From Oscillospiraceae bacterium (lineage in GTDB: Bacteria > Bacillota > Clostridia > Saccharofermentanales > Saccharofermentanaceae): a DNA stretch of 64,000 bases. The translations under genes were made by a program, and so were the position numbers. This document shows, in pieces, positions 34,850 through 43,552 of the stretch; the first letter of the stretch is position 1; the number at the start of each line of letters is the position of its first letter. The notes under the pieces are model-generated. The model was not told the origin of the DNA. It saw only the letters and a list, made by a program, of their open reading frames with translations, and made no database searches. The stretch lies in the NCBI GenBank assembly GCA_902780785.1, contig CACZGS010000002.1, forward strand, positions 124,001 to 188,000, in the 5' to 3' direction.

Positions 34850-36370
34850 ATGCCTTCAAAACCTAATGTTGTACATATATATTCATGCTTTACCACCGGC
34901 TCTGATTCTACTGTTTCTCTTATAGAAGTCTCCATATCACCCGGTATTCCGACGTTCTCGGTAATCGGGCTTTGTGATTCATCGATAAGAGAGTCACAGG
35001 GAAGGATCAGGTCGGCATTTAAGTCTGCCGGATTTACCATGCCCAAAGGTCACATAACGATAGGCATAAGTCCTGCATATATGAGGAAAGCCGGTTCCGG
35101 TTTTGATCTTCCTATGGCAATGGGTATCTTATTTTGCTCCGGGCAGTTATATCTGCCTCCGGACAGCAGGATATATGCTGAAGGCGAGCTTTCTCTTGGC
35201 GGCGACATCATAGGAACGCCCGGTTCATGCTTAAGGTTAAAGACCGTACGGGATATGGATTTTGATTATAAGATCATTCCTGCAAGCGAAGCCTCAAGTG
35301 CAGGAATATCCTGTTTTACCGGTCAGGCCGTAAACAGTCTTTCCGATCTGAATTCATTATTTGAAGGCGGGAAGTATAAAGAAACAGTTTTCGAATACCA
35401 AAAGGAAAAATGTGACAGCGATTATATCGATATCTCGAATCTGAAAGGACAGGAGAAGGCGAAAAGAGCTTTGCTTATAAGTGCGGCAGGCTTTCATAAC
35501 CTAATGCTCATGGGGAGCCCGGGATGCGGAAAAACACTTGCGGGAAAGATGCTCGCGGGTATCCTGCCTGAGTTATCGTCTGAAGAACTGTCTGATGTTT
35601 ATTCGATAACGGAGCTTTTGGAAGGTGAGGAAGCCAAGCTTTGCGGCGAGAGACCGGTACGGCTTATAGGTCCGAATATAACCGTGGGAAAGCTTGTCGG
35701 TAATTCTTCAAGTCTTACACCGGGTGAACTTGCTCTTGCAAATAACGGCATACTGTTTGCTGATGAATTGCCTTTATACAGTTCTGAAGTGATTGATTTT
35801 CTTAGAAAACCGCTTGAAGAACACAAGGTTCAGATGATGAGGCGCGGGCAGCTTTATTCCTTCGACGCCAACTTCATTTTCCTCGGAACCGGTAATCCGT
35901 GTAAATGCGGACTCTTTTATGAGAGCGGTGACAGGTGCAGATGTTCGGCAAATGATATACAGCGTTACATGTCTAAGATAAGCGGTCCGTTTTTGGAGAG
36001 GATCGATCTTATTAGCGAGATGAGATCTATCTCAGGTAAAGACATGGCTTATATCTATGTAAACGATAAGGGCAGTGAGAGCCCCTCTTACAAAGAAATT
36101 GTTCAAAGATGCTGGGAAACGGCTCATATGCGTTATGGCGCTAATTATCTTAACGGAACTTTTCCTGACGAAGATATCAGAGATGTGTTAAGGGTTTCCG
36201 AGAAAGCCATAAAGTATGCGTCTGATACATGTGATAAAGGCTTTTTCTCGGCGCGCGGGTTTACAAGGATCTTAAGGGTTGCAAGAACCATAGCTGACAT
36301 TAAAGGCGCAGCTGATATTTCGGTAGACGACATTGCGGAAGCGGTGCAGTACAGAAAGCGGGGATTCTGA
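34850..36370 (+). CDS. comM: ComM/YifB-family magnesium-chelatase-like AAA+ ATPase
   Basis: A 506-residue protein. The N-terminal Lon-protease-like domain (residues 1-160; VEVSISPGIPTFSVIGL) precedes a Mg-chelatase AAA+ domain with Walker A MGSPGCGKTLAGK (about 222-234) and Walker B ILFADELPL, then a C-terminal Mg_chelatase_C helical region. In Vibrio and Haemophilus, ComM is a hexameric helicase for branch migration during natural transformation; Firmicute YifB members are less studied. AAAGGAGG precedes the ATG. dprA follows one base after the stop, and that pairing supports a role in handling incoming or single-stranded DNA. Confidence 0.9.
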   Translation: MPSKPNVVHIYSCFTTGSDSTVSLIEVSISPGIPTFSVIGLCDSSIRESQGRIRSAFKSAGFTMPKGHITIGISPAYMRKAGSGFDLPMAMGILFCSGQLYLPPDSRIYAEGELSLGGDIIGTPGSCLRLKTVRDMDFDYKIIPASEASSAGISCFTGQAVNSLSDLNSLFEGGKYKETVFEYQKEKCDSDYIDISNLKGQEKAKRALLISAAGFHNLMLMGSPGCGKTLAGKMLAGILPELSSEELSDVYSITELLEGEEAKLCGERPVRLIGPNITVGKLVGNSSSLTPGELALANNGILFADELPLYSSEVIDFLRKPLEEHKVQMMRRGQLYSFDANFIFLGTGNPCKCGLFYESGDRCRCSANDIQRYMSKISGPFLERIDLISEMRSISGKDMAYIYVNDKGSESPSYKEIVQRCWETAHMRYGANYLNGTFPDEDIRDVLRVSEKAIKYASDTCDKGFFSARGFTRILRVARTIADIKGAADISVDDIAEAVQYRKRGF

Positions 36371-36371
36371 T

Positions 36372-37607
36372 ATGGAATTGAAAGATAACAGACAAAAGGA
36401 CCTTTTTTATTCAGCCGTAATGCTTAACACGGACATCAATTATAAGACTTTTATTGACCTGATAGATAACAAAGCAATTGAGACATACAGGGATATTGCT
36501 GACATTGAACTGCTTAAAGAAATTGCCAAAGGAGAGATCAAATTGAAGCCGGATACTGTGGTCAAGATCAAAAAGCTCATAGATTCATACAGTGATATCG
36601 TAAAGATCGTAAATAAATACGAAAAGATCGCTTCAGCAAATAATATCCGTGTTGTATCAACTCTGGATGATAAATACCCTTATAACTGGAAAGTGCAAAG
36701 CGGAATGCCTAAGGTGTTCTATACAAAGGGCAACATTGATCTCATCGAAAAGATGACATTTCAGGGAGCCGTTTCTGTTGTGGGTTCAAGAAATCCCAGC
36801 AAGTATTCTCTCTATGCAACTGATCAGATATGCAGAGACTTGGGAAACAAAGGCATAACGATCGTTTCAGGCATGGCTTGCGGCATAGACAGGCAGGCGC
36901 ATATATCTTCTGTTAACACTGCAGGCGGTACTGTCGCAGTGTTGGCGGGAGGTGTCGACAACATATATCCACCTGCAAATAAGGATATTTACGACCTGAT
37001 TGGAACCAATGGCCTTCTTATTTCTGAGATGCCGCCCGGGCAGATGCCCTTAAGACAATACTTTCCGTCCAGGAACAGGCTGATAGCCGGATTATCTGAC
37101 ACAACTCTGATAATGGAAGCGGGAGTCTGCTCTGGAACTCTTCATACGGCTTCGTTTGCAGCTATACAGGGAAAAGAGGTCTTTGTCCTTCCGAATAACA
37201 TCTACTATGAGAATGCCAAAGGAGGATTAAAGCTCCTGGAGGACGGCGGTAATGTTCTGTTAGGTCCTGAAAGTGTTATAGACAGCGTAACAAGAGCCCT
37301 GATGTTCAAGCGTATGGGAATGGGAAGTTCTGCTGAGATCAGCTTTAAGGATGATAAAGACGACTTTGCCGGTCAAATTGATATTGATGCTTTAAGAGAA
37401 CTGGCTAAGGTAAGTCCAGAGGCTCTGACTGATGATGACTGGAAGGTATTAATTACTGATGCGCTGACCTTAAAATCCCTTTGCGCGGACGAACTTTGTT
37501 CTGTTACAATGCTTCCGTTTTATAAGATTTCGATACTTTTGACAGAGCTTGAACTTAATGGGACAGTTTGTCAGGAGAAGGGTAAGTACTCGTTGACATT
37601 TGTATAA
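36372..37607 (+). CDS. dprA: DNA processing protein DprA
   Basis: A 411-residue DprA/Smf protein, which binds incoming single-stranded DNA and loads RecA during transformation. The Rossmann-like domain is recognised from VVGSRNPSKYS, SGMACGIDRQAH, GGVDNIYPP, SRNRLIAGLSD and CSGTLHTA (SGTxxT-type motif). An N-terminal SAM-like region (1-100) and a C-terminal winged helix (340-411) flank it. The start is ATG 36372, one base after the comM stop, with GGGGA upstream; the longer TTG-initiated frame would lie within comM. A sigmaA-like promoter for topA overlaps its 3' end. Confidence 0.94.
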   Translation: MELKDNRQKDLFYSAVMLNTDINYKTFIDLIDNKAIETYRDIADIELLKEIAKGEIKLKPDTVVKIKKLIDSYSDIVKIVNKYEKIASANNIRVVSTLDDKYPYNWKVQSGMPKVFYTKGNIDLIEKMTFQGAVSVVGSRNPSKYSLYATDQICRDLGNKGITIVSGMACGIDRQAHISSVNTAGGTVAVLAGGVDNIYPPANKDIYDLIGTNGLLISEMPPGQMPLRQYFPSRNRLIAGLSDTTLIMEAGVCSGTLHTASFAAIQGKEVFVLPNNIYYENAKGGLKLLEDGGNVLLGPESVIDSVTRALMFKRMGMGSSAEISFKDDKDDFAGQIDIDALRELAKVSPEALTDDDWKVLITDALTLKSLCADELCSVTMLPFYKISILLTELELNGTVCQEKGKYSLTFV

Positions 37608-37621
37608 TGATGATATATTTT
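37593..37621 (+). promoter_or_regulatory. Candidate promoter for topA
   Basis: A consensus -35 TTGACA (37593-37598) lies at the very end of dprA. Possible -10 boxes are TATATT (37614-37619, 15-nt spacer) or TATTTT (37616-37621, 17-nt spacer). This would give topA independent expression from the comM-dprA unit. Confidence 0.45.
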
Positions 37622-37646
37622 TAATTAAAAATATAGAGGGGTACTT

Positions 37647-39806
37647 ATGAGCAAGAAATTAGTCATAGTTGAGTCTCCTGCCAAGTCAAAGACCATTGGC
37701 AGATACCTTGGAAGCGATTATATCATTTCCGCATCCTTAGGCCATATCAGGGATCTTCCTTCCGGAAATCTCGGTGTTGATGTTAAGAATAACTTCAGAC
37801 CTTTATACATAACGATGAAGGGAAAGGAGAAGGTAGTAAGAGACTTAAAGCTCCTTGCTGCTGATTGCGACGAGATACTCCTCGCAACGGACCCTGACCG
37901 CGAGGGTGAAGCTATTGCATGGCACTTGGCCAAGGTTCTCAAGATCGATCCTGATTCAAAGTGCAGGATCACATTTAATGAGATCACTAAGACTGCGGTT
38001 CAGGAAGCTATCAAAAATCCCAGAACCATCAATATGAATCTTGCCAATGCACAGCAGGCAAGAAGAATCCTCGACAGACTCGTTGGTTATGAGTTAAGCC
38101 CGCTTCTTTGGAAGAAGATCAGAAAAGGCTTATCTGCAGGCCGCGTTCAGTCTGTTGCCACAAAGATCGTTATGGACCGTGATGCCGAGATCGATGCGTT
38201 TAAGCCTGAAGAATACTGGCTCATCAAGGCTCTCGTAACGCCCGGAAAGAATTCCGATAAGTTCCTTCTTGGTTACTACGGCATCGCTGACGGTGACAAG
38301 GTTAAGAAAGATGACCTCAAGTGCCTTGAAGACGCACAGGAAGTATTGGATGCAGTAGGCAGCGGCCCGCTTGTCGTTGATTCCGTAAAGAAGGGCAAGA
38401 AGGAGAGGAATCCTTATCCTCCGTTCACAACATCTACATTGCAGCAGGAAGCTTCAAAGAGACTCGGCTTCTCATCCAAGAAGACAATGTCCATCGCACA
38501 GCAGCTCTATGAAGGTGTTGAGATCGCAGGACAAGGCCAGACAGCTCTCGTTTCTTATATCAGAACAGACTCCGTACGTATCTCCGAAGAGGCTGTTGCA
38601 GCTGCAAAGGACATCATCAAGCAGCGTTTCGGCAGCGAATATTGCGCTCAGTACAAGAGACAGTATAAGAATAAGAATTCCGCTCAGGATGCTCACGAAG
38701 CGATAAGACCTACACACTTTGATCTTGATCCCAGAGACATCAGAGCTTCTCTTACAAATGACCAGTACAAGCTCTATCAGCTTATCTGGGACAGATTCCT
38801 TGCAACTCAGATGGCATCCTGTAAGCTCGATACCGTTACTTGCCAGGCTACATGCAATAACAGAGTTTTCAGAGCAACAGGTGAGACCGTTACATTCAAG
38901 GGATTCCTTGTTCTTTATGATGATATTGCTGAAGACCAGAACAAGAATGACGATGCAGACGGAAAGGCTATCATCCCGCCTCTTGAAGACGGCATGAAGC
39001 TTGAACTCTTAGACCTTAAGTCTTTGCAGAAGTTCACGACTCCTCCGCCGCATTATACTGAAGCTACGCTCATCAAGGCATTGGAAGAATACGGTATCGG
39101 CAGACCTTCAACATATGCTCCTACAATCTCCACGATCCTTGACCGTAAGTATATTGAGAAGAACGGAAGACTTCTCCAGATCACAGATCTCGGAAAGATC
39201 GTAACCAACATGCTTTCTGAGAACTTCAGCGAGATCGTTGACCTCTCATTTACGGCTGACATGGAAACAAAGCTCGATGAGGTTGAAGAAGGTAAGGAAG
39301 AGTGGGAAGAAGTGCTTAACAGCTTCTATCCTGAATTCAATAAACAGATCAAAGCTGCTCAGGAATCTATCGATAAGATCACATTTGAGCCTGAGAAGAC
39401 AGGTGAGGTCTGCCCCCAGTGCGGTGCAGAGCTCGTTTATAAGGAAGGAAGATACGGTAAGTTCATTGCCTGCTCCAACTTCCCTGAGTGCAATTACACA
39501 AAGAATATCGTTGTTTACGCAAAGGGTGTGTGCCCTAAGTGCGGTTCCGGTCTTCTTGTACATAAGTCCAAGAAGTACAGAAACAAGTCATTTTATACAT
39601 GCGATAAGCAGGGATCTGATCCGAACTGCGACTTCATTTCATGGGATCTTCCTATCGAAGGCAAGTTCTGTCCTGAATGCGGAAGCTACATGATCCTCAA
39701 GCATTTCGGCAAGAAGGCTTATCCCAGATGCTCTAACAAGGACTGCGTAACCAACGCAAGAAAGAGCAGAAAATCTTCAGATAAGAAGAACGAAGATGAA
39801 GAATGA
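37647..39806 (+). CDS. topA: DNA topoisomerase I
   Basis: A 719-residue type IA topoisomerase that relaxes negative supercoils. The TOPRIM domain (residues 1-130) has the catalytic Glu in [12 protein letters not shown] and the metal triad [12 protein letters not shown]. The active-site tyrosine is Tyr304 in [13 protein letters not shown]. From about residue 575 the C-terminus carries Cys4 zinc ribbons ([38 protein letters not shown]) that bind DNA and RNA polymerase in relatives. AGAGGGGT precedes the ATG. It overlaps trmFO by 11 nt, a linkage common in Firmicutes. Confidence 0.97.
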   Translation: MSKKLVIVESPAKSKTIGRYLGSDYIISASLGHIRDLPSGNLGVDVKNNFRPLYITMKGKEKVVRDLKLLAADCDEILLATDPDREGEAIAWHLAKVLKIDPDSKCRITFNEITKTAVQEAIKNPRTINMNLANAQQARRILDRLVGYELSPLLWKKIRKGLSAGRVQSVATKIVMDRDAEIDAFKPEEYWLIKALVTPGKNSDKFLLGYYGIADGDKVKKDDLKCLEDAQEVLDAVGSGPLVVDSVKKGKKERNPYPPFTTSTLQQEASKRLGFSSKKTMSIAQQLYEGVEIAGQGQTALVSYIRTDSVRISEEAVAAAKDIIKQRFGSEYCAQYKRQYKNKNSAQDAHEAIRPTHFDLDPRDIRASLTNDQYKLYQLIWDRFLATQMASCKLDTVTCQATCNNRVFRATGETVTFKGFLVLYDDIAEDQNKNDDADGKAIIPPLEDGMKLELLDLKSLQKFTTPPPHYTEATLIKALEEYGIGRPSTYAPTISTILDRKYIEKNGRLLQITDLGKIVTNMLSENFSEIVDLSFTADMETKLDEVEEGKEEWEEVLNSFYPEFNKQIKAAQESIDKITFEPEKTGEVCPQCGAELVYKEGRYGKFIACSNFPECNYTKNIVVYAKGVCPKCGSGLLVHKSKKYRNKSFYTCDKQGSDPNCDFISWDLPIEGKFCPECGSYMILKHFGKKAYPRCSNKDCVTNARKSRKSSDKKNEDEE

Positions 39807-41139
39807 TCCTGTTGTTACTATCATCGGTGCAGGTTTAGCGGGCTCTGAGGCCGCTAATATCTGTGCGCGTGCAGGCGTTCATGTAAAGCTCTATGAGATG
39901 AAGCCTGTTAAATACAGTCCTGCTCATCACTCTGAGAATTTTGCAGAGCTTGTCTGCAGCAATTCATTAAGAGCTGCTGCAAGAGAGAATGCCATCGGTC
40001 TTCTTAAAGAGGAGCTCAGACATTTAGGCTCGCTCATTATGGAAGCTGCCGATAAGAGCGCGATCCCGGCAGGCGGCGCTCTGGCGGTAGACAGAGATGA
40101 ATTCTCAGGATATATAACTGAATCAATCAGGAATAATCCTCTCATTGAAGTTATTCCCGGCGAGGTTACGAAGATCCCTGAAGAAGGTATCGTCATCGTA
40201 GCTACCGGCCCTCTTACGGAAGGTGAACTTTTCGAAGATATCTTGCGCGTAACCGGAGATACTTCAGGACTTCATTTCTTTGACAGTGCAGCACCTATCG
40301 TAACAGGCGATTCCATTGACATGACCAAAGCTTTCAGGGCTTCCAGATACGGCAAGGGCGGAGACGATTACATCAACTGTCCGATGACAAAAGAGCAGTA
40401 TCTGGCATTCAGGGAAGAACTCGTAAATGCTGAGAGGGCAGAGGTCAAGAACTTTGACAGAGAGATCGTTTTCGAAGGCTGCATGCCTATTGAGGTAATG
40501 GCCCAGAGAGGCGTTGATACGATGAGGTTCGGTCCTTTGAAAGGTGTCGGACTTATAGATCCCGCCACAGGTAAGGAGCCTTATGCGAATCTTCAGTTAA
40601 GACAGGACGACAGAGCAAAGACCATGTATAACCTTGTCGGTTTCCAGACAAGACTTAAGTGGCCTGAGCAGAAGAGAGTCTTCGGCATGATCCCCGGTCT
40701 TGAGAATGCGGAGTATACACGTTACGGCGTCATGCACCGTAATACATTCCTTAATTCTCCATTGTATCTTTCATCGCATTACAGCTTGAGAGCTAAGCCT
40801 GATATTTTCTTTGCAGGCCAGATTACAGGCGTTGAAGGCTATATCGAATCCACGGCTTCAGGCTTTATGGCCGGCTTCTATGCAGCACAGAGAGCACTCG
40901 GGATTGAGCCTTCTTATGAACCTGATGCCTGCACGGTGATCGGTTCGATGGCGCTCTACGTATCTGATCCACACATAAAGAAGTTCCAGCCTATGAATGC
41001 GAACTTCGGTATCGTAAGCCCTATCGAAGGAAGATTTAAGGGCAAGACAGCGAAAAAGGATAAGAATAATGCACTTGCTGACAGGGCTTTGGAGCACCTT
41101 AAGGCATTTGAAGAAAGCGTTGAGAAACTGACCACATAA
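39796..41139 (+). CDS. trmFO: Methylenetetrahydrofolate-tRNA-(uracil-54-C5) methyltransferase
   Basis: A 447-residue folate- and FAD-dependent enzyme making ribothymidine at U54 of tRNA in Gram-positive bacteria. The FAD dinucleotide-binding loop [12 protein letters not shown] is at residues 8-19. The conserved VCSNSLR segment and the [11 protein letters not shown] region with the catalytic Cys also fit. The C-terminus ([10 protein letters not shown]) is characteristic. It overlaps topA by 11 nt, and its stop overlaps the next gene by one base. Confidence 0.96.
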   Translation: MKNDPVVTIIGAGLAGSEAANICARAGVHVKLYEMKPVKYSPAHHSENFAELVCSNSLRAAARENAIGLLKEELRHLGSLIMEAADKSAIPAGGALAVDRDEFSGYITESIRNNPLIEVIPGEVTKIPEEGIVIVATGPLTEGELFEDILRVTGDTSGLHFFDSAAPIVTGDSIDMTKAFRASRYGKGGDDYINCPMTKEQYLAFREELVNAERAEVKNFDREIVFEGCMPIEVMAQRGVDTMRFGPLKGVGLIDPATGKEPYANLQLRQDDRAKTMYNLVGFQTRLKWPEQKRVFGMIPGLENAEYTRYGVMHRNTFLNSPLYLSSHYSLRAKPDIFFAGQITGVEGYIESTASGFMAGFYAAQRALGIEPSYEPDACTVIGSMALYVSDPHIKKFQPMNANFGIVSPIEGRFKGKTAKKDKNNALADRALEHLKAFEESVEKLTT

Positions 41140-42047
41140 TGGCTAAAGATATTAAGGACAACAGTAATTCATTTGAAGAAAGAGCAAAAGGTCCTTTTGC
41201 TCATTTCTTTATTTCGGGATGGAATCATTTAGTAAGGCTCATGGGCGTAAATGTCCTTTTCATGCTCTTTAACATCCCTGCATTGGCGATAGCTTTCGGA
41301 TTTTCTCTCATTTTTATGCCGGGTCTTATATCAGCGTTTGACCTTTATAAGTTCATATCGGTACCGTCAAATGAGGGTATGATCACTCCTATCGAAACAA
41401 ACGTTGTTTCATCTCAGCTTTTATCGCTTTTAATAGTATTCTTTGTTGTTTCCATGGTAGGGAGCCTTCTAATTTGCATTGGTCCTTTCCAGACCGGTTT
41501 TGCCCAAGTTTATAAGGACATAAGGAACGGTACTTCGGTATCATTGTTCGGAAGCTTCAAGGTCGGTCTCAAAGAGAACTGGAAGAAGGCTTTGGTATCG
41601 ATGTTCATAGGTATTATCTTATCCGCGGTGATAATCCTTGCCGTAAGCTTCTATCTCAACATGAAGACGGATGTGGGAATTATAATCGGAACCGTCTTCT
41701 GCGTTGTTTTTATTGCTTTTGTCCTCGTTCAGAACTTTGCTTATAACCTGATGGTAACGACTGATCTTAAGCTCGGAAAGATCTATAAGAATTCGATTTT
41801 GTTCCTGCTTATAAGATTCGGTCACTGCCTCGGCTTAGGGATCGTAGTAGCTCTTTTCTATATCATTATCCCGTTTATTCTTCTGATGTCTGCATCGTAT
41901 ATGACGCTCGGCATCTTTATCTTCCTTTATTCATTTGTAGTGATCGCATGGGTTCAGTACGGTCTTGCTTACTATACGGGACGCCTTGTCGACAGATATG
42001 TTGCTGAAGATGAAGAAGCTGCCGAAGAAAACAGTGAAGAAACTTAA
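41139..42047 (+). CDS. YesL/DUF624-like membrane protein
   Basis: A 302-residue protein with six predicted membrane helices between residues about 30 and 275 and an acidic C-terminal tail (AEDEEAAEENSEET). The distribution of helices and a central cytoplasmic loop (YKDIRNGTSVSLFGSFKVG) recall the YesL/DUF624 family, often found near carbohydrate or envelope genes, with no proven function. It starts at an ATG overlapping the trmFO stop (TAATGG), so it belongs to that operon. The next gene (PP2C) begins 69 nt later with no terminator between. Confidence 0.72.
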   Translation: MAKDIKDNSNSFEERAKGPFAHFFISGWNHLVRLMGVNVLFMLFNIPALAIAFGFSLIFMPGLISAFDLYKFISVPSNEGMITPIETNVVSSQLLSLLIVFFVVSMVGSLLICIGPFQTGFAQVYKDIRNGTSVSLFGSFKVGLKENWKKALVSMFIGIILSAVIILAVSFYLNMKTDVGIIIGTVFCVVFIAFVLVQNFAYNLMVTTDLKLGKIYKNSILFLLIRFGHCLGLGIVVALFYIIIPFILLMSASYMTLGIFIFLYSFVVIAWVQYGLAYYTGRLVDRYVAEDEEAAEENSEET

Positions 42048-42116
42048 GTAAATTGCGTTAGAATAGAATAGTAGTTTTGGAAAAGCTGTTTAAGAGGATA
42101 GTTTTAAGTTCCTGCA

Positions 42117-43013
42117 ATGTACGATTTTGATCTGTTGCCTGAAGATACGTTGTTTGCTCTTTATGTTGCATTGGTGCTCTTTGCCATTGCATTTGTTTCT
42201 TTTGTCGCAATAGCTCTTTATACGCTCATAAAGACTACTCTTTATAACAAGAAGCACGAGGATAAGCTCAAGCTCACGCCAGACGTTGCTTATTTCCATG
42301 AACGCGGTAAGCGCGGCAATCAGGAAGACTCTGTTTATATCTCGCCTTTGGATAAGATCGAAGAAGCGGGTTTGGTCGCTGCGTGCTCTGACGGTATGGG
42401 CGGACTTCTTAACGGCGAAGTCGTATCAAAATATGTTACCGATTCTCTTGCAGAGAATTATCCTTTCAAGTTCGATGCCCAGGCGGAGAACGCGAAAATA
42501 ATATCCGGTGTTTCCGACCGCGTTTATGAAGACTTCCACTTAAGCGCAGGTGCGACGCTTGTCATGGTCCATATTTTCGATGACCTTCTGAATTTCTACA
42601 GCTTGGGTGACAGTAACATCATACTGATCCGTAATAACCGGGCGACGCTTCTGAATAATAAACAGAACTACGCATCTGTAATGATCAAGAAGTTTTCAGA
42701 AGGCGGTATCGATACCGTCGATGCATATAAGGATCCCAGGGCAAGGGGCCTTACTGATTTTGTCGGCAACTTCAAATGCAATGTACAGATGACTTCCAAG
42801 CCTATGAAACTCCGCGATAATGATATCATTATCGTTGGTTCCGACGGTGTTACGGACTCAATGCCTTTGAACCGAATCGTTAATCATATCCATTCTGATC
42901 AGAATGCAACGGGCATTGCCAGAATGATCAAGTACGGCGTTAAGTCCAGTAAGAATCCCAGACAGGATAATTACTCGGCGATAATAATTAAGATGCACAG
43001 GAGCATAATGTGA
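42117..43013 (+). CDS. Membrane-anchored PP2C-type Ser/Thr phosphatase
   Basis: A 298-residue protein with one N-terminal membrane helix (about residues 14-40) and a cytoplasmic PPM/PP2C domain. Metal-binding motifs are intact: RGNQEDSVY near the domain start, CSDGMGG (about 89-95), LGDSN (about 163), GSDGVTD (about 242) and the final RQDNYSAIII. It should remove phosphate from Ser/Thr-phosphorylated proteins. No Hanks-type kinase gene lies in the window, so its substrate is unknown. GAGGAT is rather far (18 nt) from the ATG, so initiation may be weak or coupled to upstream translation. Its end overlaps the GTG start of the next gene. Confidence 0.88.
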   Translation: MYDFDLLPEDTLFALYVALVLFAIAFVSFVAIALYTLIKTTLYNKKHEDKLKLTPDVAYFHERGKRGNQEDSVYISPLDKIEEAGLVAACSDGMGGLLNGEVVSKYVTDSLAENYPFKFDAQAENAKIISGVSDRVYEDFHLSAGATLVMVHIFDDLLNFYSLGDSNIILIRNNRATLLNNKQNYASVMIKKFSEGGIDTVDAYKDPRARGLTDFVGNFKCNVQMTSKPMKLRDNDIIIVGSDGVTDSMPLNRIVNHIHSDQNATGIARMIKYGVKSSKNPRQDNYSAIIIKMHRSIM

Positions 43014-43552
43014 TAGAGTATTACACATTTAAGCACAGGGGTGATGCCCTTGATTTTACGGATGAAGTCTTCTTGAGACTTGTCCCTAATCTTACTGTTG
43101 CATTGTTCTTCGGAAGCAATCTGAAGATCGCGCCTAAGAGCCAGGCACTCTTGTTCTCTGAGATCTTAAACAGTGAAGAAGGCGGAAAGAGTATTGAATA
43201 CTTATCTTCCGTTTTCGATGACTGCCTTGATGAAGAATCCGAATATCTGATACTTAGAGTCCTTAAGAACGGCGTTGAGTGTTACAGGAGAGGCGGAGTT
43301 TACGCCAAGATCGTAAAAGACGGCCAGATCCATGTTCTGCCTAACGGCTTCTTCGGACTTAATGTTGGTGACAGCATAGTGTGCGCTACGGCTAATTTCT
43401 ATAAATATCTGACCGATGAAGGAATCCTTGCGGATGCTCTTGTGTCATCTTCAAGCAACGAATGGATGAACATGCTGATAAGAAGGATCTCTGATCAGTG
43501 CCAGCTTAAGTGCGGAAATCTTTCTGCAGTAACTCTAAGACTTAACGATTAG
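43010..43552 (+). CDS. Small protein, possible degenerate PP2C-like partner
   Basis: A 180-residue soluble protein starting with GTG 43010, with AGGAG 6 nt upstream and a 4-nt overlap with the PP2C gene. I recognise no named family. The middle (residues about 82-135: ILRVLKNGVECYRRGGVYAK, then GLNVGDSIVCAT) follows the order of PP2C strands: display of a soluble product, a GDS-like turn, then a strand where active enzymes have SDG. Here metal-binding aspartates are missing. I therefore suggest, as inference only, a catalytically dead PP2C-like domain that could regulate the neighbouring phosphatase. Its 3' end overlaps the convergent GH3 gene by 11 nt. Confidence 0.65.
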   Translation: MIEYYTFKHRGDALDFTDEVFLRLVPNLTVALFFGSNLKIAPKSQALLFSEILNSEEGGKSIEYLSSVFDDCLDEESEYLILRVLKNGVECYRRGGVYAKIVKDGQIHVLPNGFFGLNVGDSIVCATANFYKYLTDEGILADALVSSSSNEWMNMLIRRISDQCQLKCGNLSAVTLRLND

